A stretch of 64,000 nt of DNA from Plumapathes pennacea. Its lineage: Eukaryota > Cnidaria > Anthozoa > Antipatharia > Myriopathidae. Below the pieces are notes generated by a model. That model did not search any database. It worked only from the letters and a program-made list of their open reading frames with translations, and had not been told where the DNA came from. Both the position numbers and the translations under genes were made by a program. Location of the stretch: positions 17,603,097-17,667,096 of the forward strand of contig OZ038466.1 of NCBI GenBank assembly GCA_964036295.1, in the 5' to 3' direction. This document shows positions 10,301-20,549 of the stretch, piece by piece. Each line of letters starts with the position of its first letter. Within the stretch, counting starts at the first letter, position 1.

Positions 10301-13300
10301 AAAGAGTGTCTCTGTAATCCTTATGTCTTTGTAACTTTGCCTATTCTTAGTTTGCTCAAATTTTTTCCGTTTTTGCCGAAGTTTTCTTGCTTTCATCGTC
10401 TCCTATACTAAGAAGAACGATTGTCGCAATTTCTCAAAATGTCGTCCCTGTCCTGACAACAGCCTAAAAAAGAAGCATTTGGAGTCGCACGCGAGAGCAC
10501 GACGACCCCGAGATCATGTCAATTTCACATATTCACGTGCGCCTTTTGTCTTCTGCAATGAGTTTTATTGCTTCACCGACGTTGCCGTCGTCCTCTCCCG
10601 TCCTGGTGCTTAAGCTCTCTACTATCGAGGAGACGGGGGTGCTTATTTCAAATTTTGACTGAGAGAAGAGGCGCTTATTCGAGGGGGACGTTTGTTCGAG
10701 GGAGGGGGGGGGGATTTTTAAGTTGATTTACCATTCTATGTAGTTATTAATTTACCTCGTAGTCACGTGCCCAACTTTCTCCTATTACGAGCGTGCATGT
10801 AATGGCGATGGCAGCACAGAGGTTCAGTAGGACTACGGTTTGTGTACGTGGTTTCTTCATAAACCTCCACAAGAAGAGCGTGACTCCAACGGTGAGGAGA
10901 ATGGCCACCGTCGAGATAATACAGCCCACTAAGGATATGATCTCCAAGTCACGTGAAATCTTGGCTCTCCTCTATAAACGATGTTACGTTTTAGCAATTT
11001 TTGGTGGTAATTTAAATACTTTAGATTTCTCTTTGTAAAATTCCAAACCTTCTTCTTTGTTTTATTAACGCCTAAAGAGTCGATATTTTATTTGTATGTA
11101 TTCATAACTGTAAGTAGCTCTTGAAAAATATTCTAGTATTTTATAGTTATTGTAATTTAGTGATAGAGTACTCTATTTAAAACTTGTTTGTTAGGAGGTA
11201 TTTTAAGCTTTGATTCCATATTTTGTTGGGAGTCACGGGGCTAACCTCAGGTCTTCCCTTCAAAGTGATTTATATTTGTATTTTATGTAATAACAGCACC
11301 TTAAATAAACTATGTATGTAAACTATATATGTACGTAATCTGTAAAATAGTAAAAACAGGTCCAGCTAAAGAGAATATAATGGAGGGGAGGGGAGAGAAG
11401 ATGAAAAAACTGACAAAGACATTTTCAATAATCTGCATTGCTGATTCATCTCTACTTTAACTGTAAATTACTTTGACTTTTCTGCATACCTGATTGAAAG
11501 TGTTTTCTTACATCTATTATGATTGCACTGCCAATTAGTTTGGTTTTGGTTTTACAAAACCTTTAGTTTATAGCCCTGTAAGTTTGCCTTCAAGCACACT
11601 CACCGGTTCACCGTAAGGATCCATCAGGGAAGAAAACATGGTCAAGTGATTACACTCACAGGTAATGACGTCATCCGACGTACCAGCTACCAGTCTGCAG
11701 CCGTCAGTATGCCATTTCCTGGGAAGACCCACACGCCAGAACACGCAGCTTCTAAGGGGAGTGGTGTTGGGAGGATCCTGCATTTGACAAAACAACAGCA
11801 GTCAAGCAATACTAGCTCGGTTGAGTATATATTGATAACTCGAACTCCCAAGGGAAGCGAAAAATAGTTCGAGTTAGCCAATAGTAAATGACTGAAAGGG
11901 AAATCCAAGGGAATTGGGTTTGAGTTCGAGATAACGTGGAGTTCGAGTTAGCCAATAGTAAATGACTGAAAGGGAAATCCAAGGGAATTGGATTTGAGTT
12001 CCAGATAGCGTGCAGTTCGAACTCCCTATAACTCGAACTATTTCTCGCTTCCCTTTGGAATTCGACTTAGCGGGGTTCTACTGTAGTCTTTTCTGTTCAC
12101 AAATACCTCTTTCTTTTCCAGATCTATCTTGACCAGTGATCGCAGCTGACGAGGTGGACTGGGATCGACTGTACTGGACACAATAATACTACTGGAAAAG
12201 CCGCTCAGGCTTTGAACACCCGCCATATTGGATTTGTTAAATGATAATATTTCATGTAGGGTCAGATAAATAAAACTGGCAACACGGTTGGAGTCAGTTG
12301 ACCTAAAGACTTCTGGTGGTAAAAATATTTTGCTCTTTTCGTGGGCGAAGAGCAATCCATCTGTTTTGATCTAAAATGAAATAAAAGTCTTCTCAGATTG
12401 CTGTTTTCAATTACCAGTCGATCAAGATATGAAGCAAAGCACATCGGAGTTATATACTTCCATTGACATCCCCTTCTATAAATGCACCTTAGTGTGACAA
12501 CTGCATGTGACCAAGATTTTTCTCCCGAGAATAGAGAGGGCAATTTGTAGTGAATTTGAACGTGCAGGTATTATCAGTGTTCAGTGCAGTCTTGGTCTTG
12601 ACCTTTCTGGTATATTGTGAGGTGAGGCGTGTCTGTGCGTTTTAGCTCTGCGTTTTAGCTCTGTGTGTATGTCGTGTGTGTGTGTGTGGCGTTAGTTGAG
12701 GCGTATGAGTTTCATCTGTGTGTATCTACTGTTGGGGGGAGGGAGGGGGAGTTGAAGGGAGGGAGGGGAGTTATGAAATAGAGTGGCCAACCTTGTAAGA
12801 TTCACCTGATTATTATGTCCAACGTTATCCATTCTCATTACTATATTTGGTGTGTCTACCAAAGCATAGGATTTGTTTCCTTCACCGTCGAGGCTCACCG
12901 CTACGCTCAAACCATAGTTGTCCAGTGTATCCACCAGGATGGTGGAGAAACCATTGTCTTCCTGCAAAAAGAAAAAATATTAGAGTTTAGAAAGTAATTA
13001 ATAACCCTCCATGTGTTACTTAATGTGTAACACACACGCATAACAGGAGGCAGTGTGGCCGAGTGGTTAGCGCGCTGGACTCGAAATACGGAGGTCCCAG
13101 GTCCAAGTCCCGCTCTGACCACTAGCTGAATTTGTAACACGGCAGCCCCGAGTTCAAATCCTCAGCCACGTTATGCAAATAGTCAATTTGTTAGCCTCAA
13201 CAACAACACCAACAAAAACGAGTTAATATACCCTTGTTTACAAGATAGGTATGTCAGATTTAGGTCTAGTATAACTTGGGTAATGGCTGCCCGGAATAAC

Positions 13301-16300
13301 CATTGGGGTTAGAGATGCCAGACTAGTTGGTATTCTTAACAAATTTACGTTCAGTTTTACACGGCCGCACCAGCTCTGCTAATTTATTTTTCCGTGTATA
13401 AATAAAGATAAATTACTTTTACTTTCTTTTTTTGTTCAGCATTGTAGACGGTTACTTACTTCATCCAGTTGACGCCAGGTGTTCACGTTGGTTTCTTCTA
13501 ACAAGTTGCTTGCAGCAAGAAGAAACTTTTTTTGATTTCCTGGGTTACTCAAACTTCCATTTCCTTTTCCTGAGTTAAACTCTGCCAGATATTCCAGAAT
13601 TTGAACTGAAATCTTTATATCGCCGCCGTAGACCTCATCCGGCTTTCCCTCGTTATTTTGTGTTGGTTTCGTTATGTTTGTTAAGACTTCAAGGATTTCT
13701 GGAGCACTTCTATTTGTTTGAGAACCTTCAACCAGAGCTCTTGCCTGAATGAAGACAGGCAATGTTAATGTACGCAGTGGTACACTAAGTTGTTAAATTA
13801 ATGTGAAGAAGTTTCACGCATAATCAGTTCAATATTAGATACCGGTATATCTAATATCAGAAGCAATTTCTTACATTAGAAGACATTCAAATAGGTATTT
13901 GGTTGTTGTTCTTGTTTTGTTGTTTTTTGTCTTTTATCAGTGGCTAATTTACGTATGGTCAATTCTTTGTCATAAAAGCTAAAAGTGAGTCGGGGACTTT
14001 TCCGCGAAATTCACAATTAGATTTGATGTTTGTTGAGTGAAACTTGTGTGGGCAATGAACCACCCTGTGTGGTTAACACTTAACTTGCCGACTCCAAACC
14101 TCGTTCCCATGGACGTACTTTTTCCTTTGGTTTTGAAAGACAACGACCCCAGAAACGAGGTTGACCGACTCCTTATAAAATCAGATAGTGTACTTACCTC
14201 CTTGCCTAAATCCACGTATTGTTTAGAAGTGCAATTTACAAAGTTAGTAGCATCCCAAACTGCATCTCCGCTCCTCTTCAGGCACGCCCTCACAACTTTC
14301 CCTGAAATTAAAACGCGAAACACATACGGAGGTCATTTCCAAGATGCCTATTGCCTCTTTTTCAAAACAAGGCCAACTAGCTTTCTTATAAAAATACTTT
14401 TGATTTGCGTGAAAATGAAGATGCGTAGATAATTTTCGTAGAAAAGAGGGCTAACTGGGGTCTTGTAACTCTTTTTTTTCTTTAGTATTTTTCATGGATT
14501 AAAACGCAAATGCATGCGAACTTATCTACCAGTAGCAGGTGCAGGGCATGGCTTCACGTCACGTGAGCCTTGATTTGTCGAAGACCAGTCAACTCCATCT
14601 TTATTTTCTTTGGGACACACCTCAGGCTTTGGCTTATCTGCGGAGATAATACCCAGTGACGTTTTACTTTAACACTTGTTGACATAACATTTTTACAAGG
14701 GTATACACCTAGCAGTAGTCAATTCAGTGGACACTGGAGGAAGCGTTCCCTATTCTGTTTGTTGCCACATAAATGTATCTGCCGTCATCGTCGAATACTG
14801 CACTATCGATAATAAGTGTAGAGTTCTTGTTTTTATAGGTGGCCCGTTGTGATAGCCACGAATTATCTTTTGTCCACGATATTTTTGTATCAGGTTCAGC
14901 ACTGGTATTGCAGATCAGTTGCAATCTCTCTCCAACTTGAATATAAAAGTCTTAAAGCGGAGACAGTATCTTAGGTAAAGCTGAAAATAACCATCACATA
15001 TGATAAGACACGACACTTTGGAACTAATGTTGCCTTTGGGGGAGGACAAAACGCAAGAGGTTCACTGAACAGTGGACAGAAACAAAACTCACCATCCACA
15101 ACCAAACGGGCGACTGAAGAACTGAAACCAGCTCGACTTGAAGCAGCACATGTGTAACTTCCCTCAAATCTCTCTGTGTTGCTCACTCCGAACAGTGTCA
15201 AATCCCAGTTTTTTATGCTGTGTCTTGGAAGAGATCCTCCGCTGAAATTCCATACGACCGACGGCTTAGGCACTCCACTGACTTTGCATGGAAACGTAAC
15301 GTTCTGCCCCTGAATCACTACGCGGTCCTTGGGTCGCTCGGTGAACTGAGGTACAACTGAAAATAGATAGCACATACTAGAAATGCAATAATCGCAGATA
15401 CCCCCTCGCTCTGCCATTGATTGGACTTTTACTTTGGTACTGCTCAACAAGAGCAGCCTTTGTTTTACCGAAATGTTGAATCAATCTTTTCTTCGAAGTC
15501 AAGTGCTACACGCAAAGGAAGGAGAAAAAGAATGGTGTGTTTTGCGGTAATTTTGCGTTGAAAAAAAGAGTCGATTGCGTGACGCCGTACGTATTTCCCA
15601 CGGTCGGCACGTCAAATTAATTCATACAGTCTACCAAACACGTTCATAAAAGTTGGTCAGCCGCCGTAGTACGGGAAAAAAGGAACAATGATTTTCCAAT
15701 TTTGAATCCATAGGCAGCACAGTTAAATAGACTTCCTGTGCAATTTTTTTTACTCCAGATTGCATGCACCAGACTCAGGCATGCATATTTAATGAGCTCG
15801 AATTGTTTTGTATGTGAACCCGTTCAAAACAGCATGATTTCTCCCAAAATCAAAGAAAAACTTGAACGGTTTACTTCAAATCATACACGGGCTTCAGACC
15901 TAGTCATACTTCAAAGGGCTTGAGAACGATTCGCGCTGCAATCACCGCGTCTCTGATTACAGCTTTTGTTACAGTTTTAGTCTTGAAAGAAAAAAAGACA
16001 TTCGACTAAATCATTCATCCGATTGCTCTGAGCGAATACGGTAGCCGATACTGGCGACAGAAGCGTATTAATACAATACTTCAAGGGAAAATGATCAGCA
16101 TACAGATTTTAATACATTCTTGAAGTGATCGAGTTATACAAGATACTGGATAGATTATATTTGTCACGGTGATTGTTCGATTTCCGACTGACTAATCTTT
16201 GTTGCTTGTCCTTTCTGAATAAGTAGCTGAGTTTAACGCAACACGGCGTCTGAAGCTTCCGATTTGCTTTCAAGCGCTGTTCCCTTTGCGGAGCCGTTTC

Positions 16301-19300
16301 TTCGGCACGCTTCCGTTCCAGATGCTGTCGGTTATAACATGTTTGTCGTCTTTTCTCTAGACGTATTTGGGGCTGTTCGATTGTTTCACGATTTCGCCTT
16401 GCCCGTGCCTGTTCCTTTCTCTTTTGAAGGCGAGCTTTGCGAGACCGTTCTGTTTCAATTTTTCTAGTTTTCAAATTCATTTTCGTGAACGCAGTTACGT
16501 ACAATTGTTGCTTCGTTAAAATCTTTTTTTCTTCCAAATGTTAGTAAAAACACTGGCGGAGACACTGATCGATAATTATTACGTCATTGTTGCTTAGGCA
16601 CCTGGCCTAAAAGATTGCCCTATGACAGAATGACGAACATTAAATTTCGAGATGGCGACACGCTTGGAGTCTTCAAATAAGGCGAATGTGCTGCATTAGC
16701 GTCGTGAATATTACCCTCGCTTTGCTCTGGAACAATAGCATTATTTCTTTCTATTACAGATTGCAAAAGATACAAAGCATTAAATAAAAACTTGAATGCC
16801 AAAAATAATTGACAAACAACAAATTAAAGCCTGCGGTACACCTACATAACACTTCAACGCTCTGTTCCGTGGTACGGTTGGTCCCCACTCCGTTAAACAC
16901 CTCGCAAGTGTAAATGCCGCTTTCTTTATAGGTGATGCCGGCTGCTCGCAGATACAGACGACTGGTGACGTTCCATTGGGATGGCTTCGCAAATTCAAAA
17001 AGCTGGACTACTTGGTTACTATACGCCCCTGAGAACTCGGACACGTTCTTGATTTCCTTCCCATCTTTCTTCCACACGACAGCAGGCAAAGGCTTCCCGT
17101 ATCCATAGCAATCGACTGTGATGTTTATTGTATAATTCCTTAGTGTCAAGGTGTGAGGTCTTGGAATATGGATAAGCTGACGTGCTATTTATTATAAAGA
17201 AACACTAATCAGTGTCAGGAAAGCGATACCAGTGGCGGATGTTTGAACGTGGTTAAATATCTAATTGAAAAATTCAAGCTGGAGAGTACACTCGCGTGGT
17301 TGTGTGTCTGACTTCATTACGGCTGTGAGGCAGACGTAGCTGCTTTATGAATGCGTATTTTACATAGGCCTCGTGTGACACATCGACAGTTTATCCTCAC
17401 TTTGCCACGTGTAGCAATGATGTGGCTAATAGCAGATATTTTTTTTATATGAAGCCTACAAGAAGCGCACTAACCTTGCACCTCAACAGTGCTACTGGAG
17501 GAAGTGTTCCCTTGTCTGTTTGTTGCAACACAAGTGTATCTGCCATCATCGCCCAATACAACGCTGTTAATAATGAGGGTAGAGTTGTTGTTGTCAAGTA
17601 AGGCACGTGCTGGCAGCTGTGAGTTGTCTTTTGTCCACGCAATGTGTGCTGCAGGATCCCCGCTGGTGTTGCAGCTCAGTTCCAATCTCTCCCCTATCTC
17701 GATAAACATGTCTTGCAGTGGGAAAAGAATCTTCGGCAAAACTGTAAGTAAACACAAATAGAATATAATACATTAGTTTAAGATAATACTTTTATTTTTC
17801 AAGCAGAAGGTAATGGACACGTAATGGTTTTGAATTATAGATTAAAGGTGGAAACGGCAGTAACATTTTTGTTTCTTGACCATGTAATTAAAAATATATA
17901 TTAAAAAAACTGAATTGATAGTAAAGGTAAGGGTTTTCAGTCCCGAGCGGCACACTCCCACCCAAGATTTTGAAGAGTAACCCCCCTCCCCCCCCCCCCC
18001 CCCCCCCTCCCTCCCCCGGGTGTACAATTCAATCGCTCACATCTCAACTATATTTTTGTAATCTAGTTACCAATTTTTTTTATAGAATTGTGTAGTTTTA
18101 GATAAGACATTCATTGTATATGAGTACGTAGTTTTACGTCATTTCAGACAGGAATTAGATAATTCTTATATGGCCGCATTTCTAATCCATTATTCTATAG
18201 TTAGTAGTTTAATACTCTCATTATATCTTAGATTCCTCGTTTTAGATAGATTTTTATCTTTAAGTTCCGTATTTATTTAGTGAGTGTATGGCGAATTCAA
18301 TAAACATAAACCTTATGTCATTACATATCACGTGACATTGTAAACTAATCCGCCTTGTGCTGATTCTTGGCCCACATGTTAACCCACACACTATGCAATC
18401 TTAAATTCAAGGGGCGGCCACGCCTCACAAACAATAACCTTGAGATTGGGTTCTAAAGTGTACAGAATTTTCTTATAGTGGGAAGAACTCTGAGAAATTA
18501 TCTATTGCATAATTTGAGTATAGCAAAACAAAAACCCCGAACTTTCTCTGACTCTCCTTTGCTGTTCTATAGATTACTCATACAGCAAAAATTGTCCAAC
18601 ATATATTTTGAAATGTAGCATCAAACTCATAAACGTAAAAAAGCAACAAGGGAAATAAAACTACGCCAACTAGACCAACCGCTGATATACGTTTTATTAC
18701 GTGCGGTCATCTCATTTTTGAGTCAGAGGTCATCAACATTACAGTGGACTTAGTGAATATTTTGTAGTAAGTGTGACACTGTTAAAACCACGAGCCAAGA
18801 AACTAAATTCTATAACTCAAACTCCAGTGTACGTTAGTTCGTGTATTTTTTATGGCATGACCCTCTGATGTAGAAGCAAAACCATATCATGGCAATTTCT
18901 TGCATCAAGATAGTTTTAACTTAAAGTGCATATATACCTTGGAAATTGGAAAGTAATCTATGCAACATATGCCCAAAGAATATGTCGAGCCAAAGCGTTC
19001 CTATATTCGTGAATATTAGTAAATTCGTGACAATTTTTTGGTAGGCGTATGTTATAATAAGTTGAAAAACCCGTGACAGCCGGGAGCGACTTTAACTTGT
19101 CGAAATGTTTTTATCGTTTGAATTATGTTTGCTTCACTTCGTTTAGTTTTCACCAGCAATAAAAATACCGTACACACCTGGAAGAAGAATGCGAAAAAGA
19201 TTATAATTGAACAAAACCACAAGGGCGCAACTACATGTCAACAAAAATCTCACGTTCACTACTTGAAACTCAACCAAAAAAAGAAAATCTTCGACACCGC

Positions 19301-19904
19301 TTGCACGTGAATATTACCCAATCAAATTAAAGTTCTTTACTTGCACATCAATCAACTCCAAAATCCTAGAGATTGTATTTTTTATTTATTTTTTTTATTT
19401 TTTCATTTTTTTACCAATTGCCATGATACCTAAGCTTTGGCTTTCGGGTGAAAACACTGGGACCTGTAACGTCAGAGGAGTGGTGGGTTTCGGCTTGGCA
19501 CTTTCAAAATTATTTCCTTCGTAAAAAAAATCGATGTGTTAATATGAGAGGGCGGGATAGCCCGGTTTCCTAGATCTTGGCTTTTGCGACCGAGATCTTG
19601 GTAACTGGGCCATTGTAGCTCGCTTCTTAAAATGAGCACTGGAGCCCGGTTACTGAGGCGAAAATTTTTCAACTAAACGTGACTTGATTATAATCTTCGT
19701 TTACGACTTGTAAGCTTCGTTATCTATAATTCACATACCTGGCACCGCCATCGTAAAAAATGGTACGAGAACTAAATACTGTACAACCACACACATGTTT
19801 TTGAGATTTTGTATAGGAAACTAGAATTGGCAGTTACCAGCACCAGTAGTAATGAAGACTGTCTGTGCAAGGAGACAAAAGAATAAACATTTAAACCCTT
19901 CCAT
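7336..19904 (-). CDS. Adhesion G-protein-coupled receptor: Ig x3, HRM, GAIN/GPS, 7TM (left paralogue)
   Basis: Cell-surface receptor. Adhesion GPCRs self-cleave at the GPS and signal through the 7TM part. Exons 5' to 3', all with AG/GT borders and matching phases: signal peptide 19838-19904 (MEGFKCLFFCLLAQTVF); Ig 17475-17741; Ig 16846-17184; Ig 15093-15356; HRM 14530-14637 and 14198-14301 (CPKENKDGVDW, then WDATNFVNC); GAIN 13460-13744, 12806-12961, 12107-12370; GPS 11604-11777 (CECNHLTMF, cleavage expected between L and T); TM1-2 10756-10971; TM3 9780-9936; TM4-5 9352-9488; TM6-7 8861-9115; tail 7755-7821 and 7336-7439. The sum is 2964 bases, about 987 residues, in one frame if the ruined Ig exon at 14727-14980 is skipped. 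The 7TM resembles latrophilin/ADGRL- and ADGRE-type receptors ([29 protein letters not shown]). An alternative 5' end that splices from the laminin-G gene upstream is phase-compatible. Ligand unknown. Confidence 0.88.
8009..8740. repeat. CAT/CAC trinucleotide-hexanucleotide microsatellite, left arm
   Basis: About 0.7 kb of catcac-type repeats with scattered interruptions lies in the intron between the TM6-7 exon and the first tail exon. It produces long His/Thr/Ser or Met/Asp open frames in all phases; these are repeat artefacts, not genes. Longer-period repeats are visible (blocks beginning caacacctggcatcatcacc). The right-arm equivalent at 48328-49490 is over 400 bp longer. Confidence 0.95.
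10254..10620. mobile_element. 367-bp inverted-repeat element with ACT target duplication, left arm only
   Basis: The ends ggagcttaagcaaact and, in mirror image, gtgcttaagctctct are terminal inverted repeats, continued by inner arms gacgacggcaacg / cgttgccgtcgtc. A copy of act flanks each side (10251-10253 and 10621-10623). In the right arm the corresponding place (near 54065) reads ggagactatcaagg with a single act, an empty site. It lies in the intron between the TM3 and TM1-2 exons. Class not resolved; 3-bp duplications occur in several DNA transposon families. Confidence 0.75.
11830..12085. mobile_element. Inserted MITE of about 256 bp, left arm only
   Basis: The left arm carries this stretch between ggttgagtatat and tcttttctgttcac. 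The right arm joins related flanks with only a short filler near 55850. It contains two tandem copies of a block beginning gttcgagttagccaatagta, and one end reads cggggttctactgta, typical of mariner-like fold-back MITEs with TA targets. It lies in the intron between the GPS exon and the last GAIN exon. Confidence 0.6.
13047..13430 (+). mobile_element. tRNA-derived SINE, left arm
   Basis: The head reads gtggccgagtggttagcgcg, a good A box of a class II tRNA, followed by a B-box-like ggtccaagtcc 41-51 bases later. A non-tRNA body and a tail of the form aataaagataaatta follow. It lies in a GAIN intron. The cloverleaf is not intact and there is no proper 3' acceptor end, so it is a SINE rather than a working tRNA gene. 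The right arm has the same insertion at 56811-57175. Confidence 0.75.
14727..14980 (-). pseudogene. Ruined fourth Ig exon of the left GPCR
   Basis: This is the counterpart of the intact right-arm Ig exon 58471-58737. Three lesions are visible. A CAA codon became TAA at 14952-14954 early in the exon. The second canonical Ig cysteine (Cys in GKYTCVATN on the right) is Tyr here (codon 14769-14771). About 60 bases at the 3' end, including the last residues and the GTGAGT donor, are deleted, with a cagtgg-type microhomology at the junction. Both neighbouring introns are phase 1, so skipping the exon leaves the rest of the receptor in frame. Confidence 0.85.
15377..16731 (-). mobile_element. Non-autonomous Helitron, left arm only
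   Basis: Read on the minus strand, the element starts TCCAGAGCAAAGCGAGGG at 16731 and ends ..ATTGCATTTCTAG at 15377, matching the other Helitrons here. It sits in the intron between Ig exons 16846-17184 and 15093-15356. The right arm reads through the matching place near 59138 (gatagcacatataatatg) without it. Inside, a minus-strand frame (16109-16537) encodes the Arg-rich N-terminus (MNLKTRKIETERSRKARLQK) of the DUF6570-type Helitron protein, then breaks off; no Rep/helicase remains. Confidence 0.85.
17978..18018. repeat. Poly-C tract
   Basis: A run of about 20 consecutive C residues within a longer C/T stretch, in the first intron of the left GPCR. Length may be unreliable, as homopolymers often are in assemblies. 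Confidence 0.9.
18019..19837. other. Intron sequence without recognised features
   Basis: This stretch lies between the signal-peptide exon of the left GPCR and its first Ig exon. It is AT-rich. I see no open frame with splice sites, no clear terminal repeats and no RNA gene. An extra alternative exon could be hidden here. Confidence 0.5.
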
Positions 19905-20549
19905 TTTAGCAGGAAATTTTGATTTCAAGATCCACTGAAGAAATAGAACATTGATAAAAAAATGATAACAGATGTTATGACACTATATGTCACATGATCT
20001 CCTGCTGGTTTTGACGTGCAGGCTGTGTTTGTAAAACTGTCACAATGAAAGTTTGAATGTTATTAATGAACTTTGTCATTTCTCAGTTAATAGCTCGTTC
20101 TAGTGTGAGATTATCGACACGAATATTGTTCCGCTATTTGCGGCGAAAGATCAGAAGCTTGCATGTCGTTCAGTAAAATGTTCATAGCAAGTATTCTTGT
20201 GGATACTGTGTGAGAGATTCACTCGTTAAAAACCTTTTTTTTTCCGTTTTCAGTTTTAGAATTAACCCGAGAATAAATATCACCAAACGTTTTGCTTCCG
20301 AGAGATTGTCGCTTTATCCATTCATGTTGTTGAACTTGATATTGATAGTAGCGACGACATTGGTAACTGTGATTACTAATACTGGGAAGTTTGTTTTACT
20401 GTTTTTTTAAATTCATATCAGGAGGGCCTAGATGGGATTTACTGTTAAGTGTTATAGGCCTGAATTTTTTCCTGTTAAGTAAAAAAATTGGACATCTTGT
20501 AGACCTATTACACATATTGATATAACGTGTAGTTGTTCAAATATGAGTC

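Larger units (their letters stand above)
1..16805. repeat. Left arm of a tandem segmental duplication
   Basis: The sequence from base 1 matches the sequence from 40405 almost base for base at the start, and the match continues, broken by private insertions and deletions, to about 16805 here and 59230 in the other arm. Both arms keep the same gene order and orientation. The left edge lies at or before the window start, so the true unit may be longer. The offset between arms, about 40.4 kb at the left end, is the spacing of the repeat in this window. Confidence 0.95.

Noticed and set aside
13050..13125. A tRNA gene (Ser/Leu-like head with A and B boxes)
   Set aside because: The fold is not intact, the 3' end is not a tRNA end, and a SINE body and tail follow. 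Present as the same insertion in both arms.
19838..19862. A 25-base microexon between the LamG and Ig exons
   Set aside because: Its length breaks the phase-1 pattern. Reading further upstream shows it is the end of a 67-base signal-peptide exon starting at 19904.
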